NCBI GenBank assembly: GCA_965153455.1
Contig: OZ234496.1
Coordinates: 4,349,207-4,413,206, forward strand
Direction of reading: 5' to 3'
Length of the DNA stretch: 64,000 nucleotides
Source of the DNA: Sphagnum compactum
Taxonomy: Eukaryota > Bryophyta > Sphagnopsida > Sphagnales
Positions within the stretch are counted from its first letter, which is position 1, and each line of letters starts with the position of its first letter. The notes below the pieces were generated by a model that searched no databases, had not been told where the DNA came from, and worked only from the letters and a program-made list of their open reading frames with translations. A program made the position numbers and the translations under genes. Shown one piece after another: positions 37,891-50,010 of this stretch.

Positions 37891-38059
37891 ATATCGACCA
37901 CACAGGCTCAAGTACTTGGGACCATCCTCCGCCTTCGGCTTCTCCATGCAGGCCATTGTCACTGGCAAAGGCCCACCTGAGAATTTGTCTGATCACTTGG
38001 CCGATCCAGTGGCTAGCAATGCATGGGCATATGCCACCAAGTTCACCCCAGGAGCATAG
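37891..38059 (+). pseudogene. Internally deleted light-harvesting chlorophyll a/b protein (LHCB) fragment
   Basis: In one frame from 37,892 to the TAG at 38,057-38,059 the sequence first gives [11 protein letters not shown]. This matches the start of mature LHCII (normally Y-G-x-D-R-x-KYLGP). After three residues it jumps to [39 protein letters not shown], the LHCII C-terminus with its normal stop position. The whole middle of the protein is missing, with the junction at about 37,930: transmembrane helices B and C, most of helix A, and well over 150 residues with most chlorophyll ligands. No ATG leads into the frame. TTGTTGCAG at 37,882-37,890 looks like a splice acceptor. Known: intact LHCB proteins form the photosystem II antenna. 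Inference: this is a deletion remnant of a former LHCB copy and is not functional as antenna. Confidence 0.85.
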
Positions 38060-38151
38060 GCAGAGCACTGTGCTGCAACCACTTCTTACATTGCCCAATT
38101 TGTGTGTGGAGCATACACATCTGGTGAAAATGCAGTTCTGCAACCCACTTA

Positions 38152-38152
<1 letters not shown>

Positions 38153-38192
<40 letters not shown>
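38153..38192. repeat. (TC)n microsatellite
   Basis: About 20 uninterrupted TC units, just downstream of the LHCB remnant and before the ~119-bp duplication. Confidence 0.93.
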
Positions 38193-38194
<2 letters not shown>

Positions 38195-38500
38195 GTTGCT
38201 GTTAACTCTGCAATCAAAGTTTTGTTTCTCTGCAATTGCTGCTGCCTCAATGTGTACCCTGTTTGCTGGTGGAGATGCTGCTGTTGTAACAACCTTACAT
38301 GATCTCTCTTGTAGATGATGCAACTCTGCAGTCCAAGGCTTTGTTTCTCTGCAACTGCTGCTGCATCATTGTAGCATGGCCCTGTTTGCTGGTGGAGACA
38401 CAGCTGTTCTAACAACCCTACATCCCTCTTGTAGTTGATACAACTCTGCAATTGATCAAGTTTTGTTTTGCAATTGTTGCCTCAAATTCAGCTGCATCTT
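38193..38500. repeat. Tandem repeat, ~119-bp unit, ~2.4 copies
   Basis: The word ACTCTGCA recurs at 38,205, 38,323 and 38,443 (spacings 118 and 120). Each is followed by TTTGTTTCTCTGCAA, then CTGTTTGCTGGTGGAGA and CTAACAACC-type words and CTCTTGTAG. The third copy is partial. The array lies where the LHCB 3' UTR would be. Confidence 0.85.
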
Positions 38501-39234
38501 GTTTTCTTTCAAAGAAGCAAATTCTGTTTCTAAAGAAGAGCTAAGTGCAAGGTTTTTCTCAATTCGCCGGAAAATCTAGAATCTGTGTAGGCAGGGTGAA
38601 GAAGAATCAAGTACATGAACACTGCCAACTTCATCAGTCACTGAACACAATTCACCAGCTCAAAGAGGTTAAATGCTGAAACTGCAACATCTAGAGATCA
38701 AGTACTGACCATATTTGTAAATTCATCCTTGGCATAATGCTGCCAACCAGAAAATGACACAAAGACCAAATGAAACATGAACATAGAATAGAAATTTCGA
38801 AGAAACCTAGAATTGGAAAAAAATGCATCTGCTTCATCAGGAACACTGCTCACATTTCAAAAGGAAAACCATGCAGAAGACATTGGGAAAGAACCCACAC
38901 TTTTCTTGTTTTTCTGCTTCTTCTAAAAGGAAAGAAACAACAGATGCATTCAGACCAGCTTCCAATCTATCAAAAAACACAATGTGAGAAGGATCCAGCT
39001 GTAAGGAACCCATCTCATCTGGTACTAACTAGAGTCCAGTTTGTCATCATTTTACATGCCTGTGCAGAACCAAACAAATGGCCATCATCTTTTTTCATTT
39101 TGTGAAAATGTTCCCAATGCTAGCAACCATCTCCTTAAACCCTCAGAGGCTTTGGGCATTAGGTGATCTCTCGAATCCTCTAGACTTCATAATAACATCT
39201 CCACTTAAAATCTAGAGAAAAAAACAGGAGCGTG
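38501..39234. other. 3' flank of the DUF547 gene
   Basis: No gene is recognised. The part close to 39,235 should be the 3' UTR of the leftward gene. Confidence 0.4.
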
Positions 39235-42200
39235 TCATGAATCAAAAGGCGAAATGCGACGTGCAAGATCATGGACAAAAATATAGCGGAATCCAAAATT
39301 GTAAGACATCCATTGAAGGCAGTGCGCCGGGCTCCTGTGCGACTTCTGATTTTTGATGCATTGGCGAATTTGTGCCTCAAGCTTTCCAGGTACTGCTTGG
39401 CATACCCACTCCAACAAAACTGCAGAATTGATCACAAGCTCCCGAGAATACCACTCCAAGATTTTTGGTAAAACCACCTGCATCATTCAAAATACTTTCC
39501 CATGAGTTTTGTTCTTCATTCAAAAACATCTAAAAAGACACAACCGAATGGAAAGCTCTACAAGATCAACTAGTTGCCCTTCTGCAAAAAAAAAAAAAGG
39601 CTTTACCTTGTTGTCACCACGGATCCCAACACTGGCTTGCAAGAACTCACGCTTTGCAACATCAAGTTCCAACCGTACATTCTTTGCTGTGTACACACGC
39701 ACCTGCAAAAATACCCAAATTTTTTCCCCTTCCTGATTATTAGTTGAAGATAATGAATGGGCTTTGATTCTCGGCTTGTCAAAAAGGTTTTGAACTACTC
39801 TTCAACATTCTTTCCAATAGAGATTTGGGTCAATGATGATGGGGATTATTACCACAGGGTCAGAGTATCCGCCACAGCAAAGTGCAAAGCAAACAGCTGG
39901 CTCAGGGCTCTTTAAAGCATATGCCCGTCGCTCATCGCCCACCTTGAACTTTGTTGCTGGATTCAAAAGCGCTTGCAGCCACTTCAAGCACCCACAAATG
40001 TGACCAAACAAACTCAGTCAAGACAAAGGACTACAAATTGTCACACAACAAGCTCAAGACTACATTTTTCTAGCTCGAGAAGGGGCAGAATCATGATTTG
40101 AGAGAGTGCCACTAAGAAATACAAATTTTCATCAAATTGCAGGAAATTTTTTCCCTCTTAATGGAGCACAAATAGTTGTAGAGCTTGAGTGGATTTTGGG
40201 TTCCAGAAAACAAAAGACTTTGTTCAGAAGTACCTGAGCAGGACGGTTGGAATGACAGCCAAGAATTGAATGCTCGATTGTTTGTGCATTAATAGAAAAG
40301 GGTCCCACTTTATATGCTGCCTACATGACATTGTTAACAGCTGATCTTCAGTTAATGTACATCAATGGAGTCAGAAAACTAATTTGTGACAAAGGTAAAA
40401 CTCATGTCTACACACGTCAATAACATTAAAAAAAAAGATGTGATTTGTCCTTTGTTTGTGGTAATTGTGGTTTTAAGAGTTGCTACCTTCTGCAGCAAAG
40501 ATAAGCGCTTCAATCGGTTCCGAGGAATACCATAAGCCAAATATGCCTGTTTCCTCCACCATCCCATAGATTAAAGCATATTAGATAAAAGATCAAAATC
40601 CCAGAACTCCCCAAAAATCAACCAGAAATCAAGAGAACCCTCATGTGACCCAAAATGGATAGACTTATTGGTGGTGGTGTTTTGGATTGAGGTTTATTTT
40701 CAAGCCAAAATATACATAAGTGCATCACAAAGGAGCCAGCAGTGCAGGTAAGGAGAGGGAGATTGATTACATGCATCATGAGGGCATTGTACACGTTGAT
40801 CCAAAATGCAAGCTTTTGATCATGTGTCATTTGTCCCGGATCTACTTTTGCCAATTTCTCCACCATTGACCTAATAGTTTATGCACACCCACCACCGCCC
40901 AGTTTCTTCACCTTCTCATTCACTTTCTTCCATAGATTGTGTCGTTTGACAAAATGGGTTTTCATGATCATGTTTAGAGTTGATGAATCTAATGTTTGGA
41001 CTTTGATGCAGCAACAAAAAAGCGATTGCAAAAAAATTACCTGAAATTTTGGAGAGCTCGGGCAGCATATGTGAGGCGGTCCTTGTCTACACAAATCCAG
41101 GGGACTTCTACCATGGAACTATATGGGCCAACATCCTCACTTCCCACATCCTTTACGGAATATGGGTCGGGGAAGATGCATCCATTGATCATCTCACAAG
41201 ATGTGTTATCAGTTCGCCAAAGTGGGCTCCAACTGTCATTTGAATTTGAGAACTCGTGTGAAGATTCATGTGTTGTTGATGATGAAGCTGATGATGATGA
41301 ACCAGGTGAGAAAGGTGAAAGCTGAGGTAAAGGTGGATGAGCAAGCTTGCAGTAAATTGCTGCCATGCAACGAACAAGCTCCTCCGAGAGCTTGTTGGGT
41401 GTTTTTGATGAAGGCTCTACAACTACTACATCCGGATCATTGCAAGCTTTCTTCGGTGTCATCAGCTTGGTATCAATTTTCACTGGGCTTGAGCTCCTTG
41501 ACCCTTTCAGGTTCTTGACTTGAATGACTGGGCTTACTTGAGAACTTTGCAATCGCTGCTGCAAAGCAAAAACCTCCATTAGTTCAAGCAAACCACATAA
41601 ACACCAGGACTTCTTAACTAGAAGAGATTTCACAGAATGGCAGAGAATGCGATCTGCATCTAGAATTGGCAAAACTGACAATACCCAATTTATGGCAGCA
41701 GTTGCTTATGCAAGTCTCTCCAGTTGATATTAAACTAACATATGCTCTTGGGAGCATCATTCCCCATTTGTTTGATGTAAGGAAAAAAAAAGAAACCAGT
41801 TGAAGAACTTCCAGACGATCAATCCAAATGATTTTGTAAGAAAATGGTCAGGACAAGAAAATAATGTTTCTAATAAGATCAAAAGATTGGACAGTAAAAA
41901 GACAGAAAGCTTACAGGTGACGATGAAGAAGAATAGACATGCGCTGGCTTTACACCACCAGCTTGCAGTGGTTGTCCTTTGTCAATACAATAGAATGAAG
42001 TATTAAGAAAAGAGCCCACTTGTTGTGTCTTGGACTGGTCTGCAGCACTGATGATAGCAGAGTGTGGTCTTTTGAATCCTTGTGTAGTAGGAACAACAAT
42101 AGATCCATCATCATGGCAATGGTGTTGTGGGGAGCCTGAAGAAGGAGGACGAAGAAGCAGCTGTTGTGGTACTTGTGTTTCAAGTCTTTGTTCAGCTTTG

Positions 42201-43980
42201 AATCTTGACACGTGGTATGATGATGGTGATGGTTGTAAAGAACTGCTGAAGTCAGAGGATCTGTTTTGGTGGCGGGTTGACAATCTCTGGTCAAAAACTT
42301 TGCGGTAGAGCGAGAGCACATGCTGCTCTAGATGTGAAACTTCCTTTTGAAGTGAGACGATCTCCGTGATGAGATCACGAGCCTTTAAACCACAAGAAAT
42401 TCCAACATTACAATAAAAAAGCAATCACACCAAAACAAGCTTTGAAATCCATCATGAGCTAGACTGCACAACCATGCCCTGAGGTGGTTGTGACATAAAA
42501 TTGTAGATTCACCCCCCCCCCCCCGCCCCCCCCAAAAAAAAGACCCTGCATCTGCAATGCAGAGCTGCAATATACAAGATGCTCGGACATTTTCGGTCAT
42601 TTTGCATGGGGACTTACTTGGGGTGCAAGCACCTCTGGAGAGACTAATCGAGGTGTGGATGGATCTGAAGCTTCTTGAAGTGCTCGCTCAAGACCCACTC
42701 GGAGTGTTTTCTCTCCATCCAACAAGGTTTGTAGCTGTGCCACCTTCATAGACCCAAAAATACAAGAGATTTTAGACGTCACCAGCACATTTTAGATGTG
42801 TTCAGGAAAATTGGAAAATTGTAAGATTGTGCTCCGACCATGAGGAGAGTACTCAGGCATGTCCAAAATTGTGACACTGATCAACAGGGGAAAAATTTCC
42901 ATATGTATTGAATCAATCAATCCTTGGATGATAAATATTATATAAACCAGATGGGATGCATTGAGCTTCTTACATCTTTCTCGAGTGCAGTTCGGCGGTC
43001 ATCCACCAGCTGCTGTTTCTTGTTCTCCTCTGAGCCCTTCCTCTTTATCTTCAGTCTCCACTGCTGCAAACTCTGCAGAGGCATTAAAAAAAAAAAACAG
43101 AAAAAAAGATCATGATCGATCCCAGAAGAACCTTCAGAAGAACATCAAAAGATCATCCCACAAGAAACATCAGAAGAGGATTGCAAGATCATCCCATCAG
43201 AAACTTCAGAAGAAGATTGAAAGATCATCCCATGAGAAACTTGAGTGACTCCAGATGACACATTGATGAAAACAGAAACCCGTCTTGTGCAAGAAGACTG
43301 TGTCATCACAATCATCATCTCTCAGAACAACAACATATTCTCCACAATTGCTTGTTGGCGTGATGAATACAAAACATAAAGAGGAAAACGAAGAAGAAGA
43401 AGAATAGGGTACTCTCTACTAGGACAGACTGTAAGAATCAATCCAGTGATTTTCACCTCTTTCAGGGCTTGGTTAAGAGAAGCTCGAGGTGAGAAATCCC
43501 AAGAAGCTGGTCCAGATTCTTTATCAGGAGCACTGCAAAAAAAAAACCCTCAAAATATGTCACAACATGAAATTTTTTTCCATAAAAATCCTGAGTACCT
43601 CGAAGTACAGATCTGCCAGTCAATGATGTTGTTGTATCTGTCCCCACTAACCCCAGAGCTCGAGCTTCTTTAAGAATCTTCTTCTTGTTCTTGACCACGA
43701 TTCCAGCATGTAGAAAACATGAGAGAGGATCAATATCTCGAAGCTTTTGTTTTTGTATTTTTTCCCCCTCTTTTCTTTTTGGGTGAAACTGATCTGCTAC
43801 ATCATATTACCTGAGAGATCGACAATGTCCACAACCGAGTTCCTCGCTGTCGAGTGATGTGAAAGCTGTGGCATCATCCTCAGCTGTTGTTGTTCCTCGT
43901 GACATGGGAACCTCAATTGACCAATTCTCAGCAACACGGTCCTTCTGCCACATCTTCCTCCGACCCATCATCCCCTTCAT
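39235..43980 (-). CDS. Leucine-zipper MIP1 / DUF547 protein (13 exons, 746 aa)
   Basis: Exons from the start: 43980-43811, 43667-43599, 43532-43457, 43072-42974, 42743-42618, 42382-41915, 41558-41041, 40870-40771, 40546-40487, 40320-40234, 39981-39853, 39702-39607, 39477-39235. All phases fit and the total is 747 codons. Residues about 106-215 form the Lzipper-MIP1 region: SLQQWRLKIKRKGSEENKKQ, DDRRTALEKDVAQLQTLLD, GLERALQEA, then ARDLITEIVSLQKEVSHLEQ. A Ser/Gln-rich low-complexity linker follows. From about residue 509 to 690 is DUF547: KLAFWINVYNALMMHAYLAY, GIPRNRL, VGPFSINAQTIEHSILG, ALKSPEPAVCFALCCGGYSDP, VRVYTAKNVRLELDVAKREF. Family members are called ternary-complex factor MIP1-like; the molecular function in plants is largely unknown. 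The first two exons rest on splice logic more than on homology. Intron 5 contains a long C/A homopolymer. Confidence 0.92.
42512..42540. repeat. C-run and A-run inside an intron of the DUF547 gene
   Basis: Thirteen C, one G, eight C, then about eight A on the plus strand, so the coding strand reads T-run then G-run. It lies between exons 5 and 6, well away from both splice sites. Confidence 0.9.
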
Positions 43981-44781
43981 CACTACTGTCTCATGTGCAA
44001 AATGTATATAATACCTGCAATAATGAATTCAACAGGATGGACCGGACGGCCCCCCAAGGAAGGTCCCCCCACATCAAGAAGAAGATTAGTAGCAAAAGAA
44101 GTTCAAGCTTGAAACCTCCATATCTCTATCTTCTAGACTGAAATTCTCTCAAAGCTTTTGGTATTTATCTCTCTGGAGATGATGACCATGCAAGCCTCTC
44201 TTGATCAAGAAGCCCATGAGATCCACACCATGTGTCTGCTAAAAGATTTTCTCCTCGTGGAGCACCCATTTGGATTCACAAGCTTGCAAGCTTTCTTTCA
44301 AAGAGAGTGTGCAGATATCAGAAGCTCTCATGTAGAGTTTGAGTTTTTGACAACTTTCTTCTGGTCACCATTTTCCTGAATGCAGTTTTCATCTGGCAAG
44401 AAGCTCTACAACTCTTGAGAAGACGGATTTGCAACAAGCTGATCTAGAGTTGATCAAGGAAGACGGATGTTATTGATTTTTTTTCTTTTATCTGCTGCCA
44501 AAAAAGAAATTTACCTAGTAGACGGGACTCTCTCTCAATGTGCTACTGCTGCTGCTGCTGCTGATGATCATGAGCATTAGCATTATGGCGAGAGACTTGT
44601 GATCAGAAGACTTGTGGAGGAAGAACAACCCATCACGACAAGCTGCATGCTTGAGAGTGCAGGTGTGTAGCTAGAGAATGGGCATTTGTTAGAATCAGAG
44701 ATCACGAGCATGACGTTCTTCAAGCCGAGTCTAGACTCTACACAAAGAATCTATCAATGCTTCAGGTGCCAGAAAGAAAGA

Positions 44782-44784
<3 letters not shown>

Positions 44785-44813
<29 letters not shown>
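44785..44813. repeat. (AC)n microsatellite
   Basis: About 14 uninterrupted AC units. Confidence 0.92.
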
Positions 44814-44814
<1 letters not shown>

Positions 44815-45451
44815 GAACTTCTTCTTTGCTCAATCAGATGAGCTGCAAAACTAACTGAGAAAAACTGCAATATTGAGCATTACTGAAACATTCCCCAGCA
44901 TTGAACTCTGAACACAGTCCAGCACCTTGAACTGTAGGATAAGAAGCAGAAAAGAAGAAAGAAAGAAAGAAGATCACAATACAAATTGTACACAAAAGAG
45001 AAGATGTTACACAATTTTGAACTTCACAAGTACAAAAAACGAATCAACCCAAACTTTGGAAATCAAATCAAAATCAAAGAGATGAAGAACAAGAACAGGA
45101 ACAAAGTAGAAAGAAGACTAGAATAGAATTGTGCAAGAAAACCTGGAACATCTCACAAAAACACACATAAGAAAACTTCACAACTACAAAATGGACCAAC
45201 CCAAACTTGAAAAATCAAAATGAGAGAAATGAAGACCAAGAAGAAGAAGATGTTGTTGTTGTTCAGAGCAAGAAGAAGGAAGGAAGATGAAGATGAAGAT
45301 GAAGATTATTGTTAGTGATCTAGTATTGATGAGCTACAAAATTGCTTGCAGAGCAGGGAAACAACAACAAATGGAGGAACTTGACCAAAGTGGTTTGTAA
45401 GTATGTGCTTGGACAAAACTGCAGGCAGCACGCCTTTGCCTGACACACATA

Positions 45452-45458
<7 letters not shown>

Positions 45459-45482
<24 letters not shown>

Positions 45483-45484
45483 CA
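45459..45484. repeat. (AC)n microsatellite
   Basis: About 13 AC units preceded by interrupted ACACAC words. Confidence 0.9.
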
Positions 45485-46332
45485 ATTGCACACCCCCAAA
45501 CAAACAAAACACAAAAACTAGTTCACACTTTTTTTTCTTAATTTTTTTTTGGGTCTATTGTAAATAATCTCCTTTTTTTTCTTTCAGTTTTCAAAGGATC
45601 TGAAATTTATTGCAATTTTCCTTTGGAATGACTACCCATTTTCTCCTCATTTTTTTTCCTTTTTTTTCCCCCACTTTAAAAGTTTATTTTCATATGATCT
45701 TGTGTCTTTCTTAGTAACCCCCTAAGAGCTTAAGCCCATTTTATAATCATTTTGCCTCTATTTTTGAGTCTTAGTTAGAAATTTGGTGCAATTTATTCAT
45801 TCGTGAATTAAATTACAAATTAAATTATTAAATTATTTTATAATTTACAAAACTCATAGTTCTTTGATAAAAATTTCAGCCATAATCAAACAAAGGATGA
45901 TGAGATATGAGTTTCTCCAATCTAGCCTACTTCATGATGTTAAAGCCAAAAAAATCCCACCCAAACATGAATTACAATCTCTTTTCAGATTGGGGCAGAT
46001 CCTAGGCATTGCTGAAATCTAATTTTTGTTGAATTCTTTTGTTTGATGGAAAACCCAAATTTGCACTCATTTTGCTCAATTTTTCTTCTTCTTATGTTTA
46101 ACTATGTTGTGGAGTTGCATTAAGGAGGGAGGAAGGGACCCAAAGTGGTTCCAAGCTCCATGCATTTGCTGCACTTTGGTCTTTGTGTCTATTGTTTGGC
46201 AGGTCCACCCTTAAATGCTCAATAATTACAAAATTGATGGGATTGAAAATCAGAGTCAAGTCAGCCCAAAACTTACAAAATTCTTTCTCATTTTAATAAT
46301 AATAATTTGGGAATTGAAGAGCTGGGCATGAG

Positions 46333-46360
46333 CATCATCATCATCATCATCATCATCATT
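46333..46360. repeat. (CAT)n microsatellite
   Basis: About nine CAT units in AT-rich intergenic DNA. Confidence 0.88.
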
Positions 46361-48927
46361 CTGGGCTGTGGGTATCATTCACTAACCAAGCTTATTAGAC
46401 TTATTATTGGTGGGCAACTTATTATTAAACAAACTCCTAATTAACTAGTGCTTCATTACTAGCTCTTTTAATGTCAAGAATAAGTAAGTAAGTACCTGTT
46501 TACAATGCATGAATGCTTGTTATATAGCTTTCCCAGGCAACCATTACGCACTTGGAGAAATTTCCTAAGTGTATTCGGAGGGCACCTTATATACACCCCT
46601 CATTATCCCTCCTCAAAATGAGAAGAGATCTTATGCCTACTCTTTAAGAGTAAGAGGGATCTTAACCCTATAAGTAGGCCTCAAAACCCTCCCCTATTAC
46701 ATTTCATGATCTATGCATATTTGGGGTAGCGCCTCATCATAGGCCCCATATTTTTGGTATGCCCTTACCATGGGGCTTTTATCCTTAAACCAAATTATTT
46801 GCATATGCCTATACTTCCATACTTTGTGTTCTTTAGCACCCCTACACATTCAAGTAGCTATATTTTGTCCTTCCCCGATTTTCATTTTAATTCAAATTTT
46901 TATTTATTTTTGGGTGGTGATCCCGGCGGCCCTACGAAGATGTTTCTTTCCTCATATATATTTCTAACACCAAATTTGAGAGGATTATTGGGATAGTAGT
47001 ACCTAACTTTAGGTGCTGCAGAGATGGAAGGCTTGAAGAGATATGATGATGGGGAGTGCGACAACAGGACACGGGTGTGTGTGACAAACATTCATATTGC
47101 CACACCTTCCAAAGACAAACATGGATTTTCCCTTTGCACAAACTGTTACACAACAACAACAAGGGAAAGAACTAAGTACTGAAGTGATGTTTTGTTCAAG
47201 GACTGATGAAGAAGCCTTTGAAATTCATCATCCCAGTCTGCAACAACAACAACAAAATTGTGCATTAACAAGTTTGCCAGTTCTCACCCTACTAACTTGA
47301 CCCTTGGAGGTGAAAAGTATCAAAAGTAGCCAAGTTTTAGTCCAAGGGCAGGTGTTAAGAAAGAGTTTTGTTGAAACTTAGGTTTAAGTCTATTCTTGTT
47401 GGCAATTTTAACTTAACCCAAGTGCACATTGGAAAATTTCCTTAGTATGTTGGGATTATATTCATCTTAAAAGCTTCACACTAGTCATCGGGTTCATGGG
47501 TTTTGTGAAAAGACGATAACTTGTTCTTCGAGCTTTTGATAACGTTCATGTTTGTAATTTATCCATTTGCACACGGTTAGCACCGACGTGTGATGGAAAC
47601 CAATGGTATAATATACCCTTGAGTTAGAGCGACACACACACGGTGACAATTTTCTTTGGGACACAAAAAAAAAAGCTTAGAGAGACACATACCCATGGAC
47701 CCACATCGAGACTGTTAAAATACGACTGCATGACTGACTCATCCATCATGAGAGATAAATCGTCTCGGTTTTATTTAAATGCAAAAGATTAGATAATAAA
47801 AATGTTACGAATCTAAAATTTTCATACAATTCTAGAATGTAAAATAATAATATTATGATGATGTTACATGTAGTATATTATCATGAGTTTCACTTTGGTA
47901 GCTTAGTTAGGTATGTAGGTAGGTATGTATGTAAGATGATGCGGTGGCTATTAAATAAGTAGATGCTGGTAGATGGATGGTTAGTACATACGTAACAGCT
48001 GGGGTACATAGTAAGCACCAAAACTAACTCACCATGGTTAAACTAGGGAACTGAAACCCAATGCAAAAGTGTTTCCTTCCATTCACCATCCATCCATTAC
48101 GGTGCGCTGGTAGTTGTTGGTTAATGTTGTCCGAGATAAAAACAAGTTGTTGTGGTTTGATCTGGCCCAATCCGCCTTTCCTTCAAAAGTGAAATTAAAA
48201 ATTAAAAAATGTTCACATGAAGTGATTTTGGGGGGGGGGGGGGGGGGGGTTGTGGTGTTCCATTGTCAGATTTTTTTAAAAAAATTTAATATAAATCATC
48301 AGATTTTTTTAATGTTGTTCAGTAAGTAGCCAAAAATATAGAAAGAGGCTAAATTAGGTTAAATATTCGTATGGATAACCATCACTTTAGCTTCATGACA
48401 AAATCGGAAAAACGAACAAATGGCCCCAATAGGAAACATCAAAAGAAGTAGTAAAGTGTTTAAGAGTTGGTCTTATTAGTAGAATGGAGGAGGTGGACAA
48501 ACCACAGCCTCCAAAAGAACACAAACAGAGAGCCCCCAAAAAAAAGGCTCACGCATAAAATTAAAATTAAAAATTAAAAAAAAAAAACCTAAGAACAACA
48601 GGGTTCTCTTTATTCAATTTTGTGATATAAAAAATTTGGAGAAAAAAGTTTTAAAAATAAGAAAATTTATTCGAGTTTTCCCATTAGGAAAAAAAAACCA
48701 CATATTCATCCAAAGTATATTCCCAAAAAAAACGACCAAAATAAAAATAAAAAATCCCCAAAATGAGAAATCACTACCCAAGAGAAAGCATCATAATAAT
48801 GTGAAGTTGAGTACATACAATTAAAGAATGGGATTGGGGAAAAAAAGAAGAAGAAAAAGAATTTGTGGGTGACTTTGGAAACCTGCAAAGATGTACAACA
48901 GACCGACCCCATCCCATGTTTCTCTCA
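46361..48927. other. Intergenic region without recognised genes
   Basis: AT-rich DNA with short, featureless open frames. It includes a 20-base G-run at 48,230-48,249 and A-rich sequence around 48,540-48,770. No gene, RNA or transposon end is recognised. Confidence 0.4.
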
Positions 48928-49001
48928 TCACTTCTTCTTCTTCTGCCATGACACACATAACAACAACAACGCCAGCAGCACACCAAGGAATGCAGCAGCA
49001 G
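48928..49001 (-). other. Possible terminal exon of a small membrane protein
   Basis: On the minus strand a long pyrimidine tract ends in TTGTTCCAG at about 49,002. The exon-like stretch that follows reads AAAFLGVLLALLLLCVSWQ, then four Lys and TGA at 48,930-48,928. This is a typical transmembrane segment with a basic cytosolic end. I found no matching upstream exons, so this may be chance in low-complexity DNA. Confidence 0.25.
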
Positions 49002-49259
49002 CTGGAACAATAAGGAAGAAGGGCAAGAAAAGGCAAGAAAAAATGATGATGATGATTCAATGGGGTTTTTGCGGAGGAGTTGGCCTCTCCAGTAAAACTG
49101 ACAACCACAAGTGATGTATGTGATGAGCAGCAACTTTCTTTTTAGGGTAACAAATTGTGGAGACCCAGCAACCCCCCATTCATCAGTGCACTACCTACCA
49201 TTCAATTAGAAACTCATTCATCCTTAACTCACTTGTGGTTCATCCATCACCTCCCTAAC

Positions 49260-49700
49260 TAACTAACTAACTAACTACCCATCCATGTGGCTAACTAAGT
49301 ATGGGGGGGCCAAGTAGGTAGAAAATGTGAAAGTGATTATTAGTATGTGTGATGAGTAGGTAAGACACTTGGTGATGATTACTAGGTAGGTAACTATGGG
49401 TAAGTAGGTAGAAAGGTCAAAGTGATTAGTATGTAAGGAGGTAAAGGCACATGGTGATTACTAAGTAGGTAGATGCATTGTGGATGGTTAGTAGGTAACC
49501 ATGGGTAAATAGGTAGAAAATGAAGAGTGATGAGTATGTAAAGGAGGGAAGGCACTTGGTGATTAGTAGATAGGTAGATACCTTGTGGATAGTAACCATA
49601 AAAATCCAAATGGAAGTAGATAGGTAGGTAGGAAATGTAAGTAGATACACCATTATGGAAGTGGATAGGTAGGTAGGAAATGTAAGTGGTTACTATCTAA
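49260..49700. repeat. Diverged TAGG-rich tandem repeat, ~90-105-bp unit
   Basis: The words GTAGGTAGAAA, GTGATTAGTATGT, GGCACWTGGTGATTA and AACCATGGGTAA recur in the same order from about 49,314, 49,404 and 49,508. Smaller GTAG/TAGG repeats are nested inside. An ACTAACTAACTA tract lies just before it. Confidence 0.65.
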
Positions 49701-50010
49701 ATAGGGTAAATCACTTGGTGTCTACAAGGTTAGGTAGTGGTTGGGGATGGTTAGTACATCATAGGAGGTTAGTTATGGGATAGGAGTATGATGAAAAAAG
49801 TGTTTCTCATCCACACCCATCCATCCATCCATCCATCCTGGGTCCTTATTTTCCAGCTTTTGCCAAGGAACGTAGTGATTCCAAGGTCCTTGGAAGCTAG
49901 CTACTTACTACCCCCATTAATTACATACCATAAATAATAAAGGAGGGTTGTGGATCCATACAAAAGAGCCCTTTCAACTTTCCTCCAAAAATCCCAATAA
50001 ATATTTTCCG

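Larger units (their letters stand above)
43981..46300. other. Upstream region of the DUF547 gene
   Basis: Promoter and leader of the leftward gene. ATTGCAG read on the minus strand just upstream of the ATG (about 44,018) suggests a 5' UTR intron. Two long (CA)n tracts lie at 44,785-44,813 and 45,459-45,484. No gene is seen. Confidence 0.4.

Noticed and set aside
43462-43698. Alternative reading of DUF547 exon 2 beginning KNKKKILKEARALG
   Set aside because: It cannot be joined in phase to the flanking exons; the frame reading SSSSGVSGDRYNNIIDWQ joins both sides.
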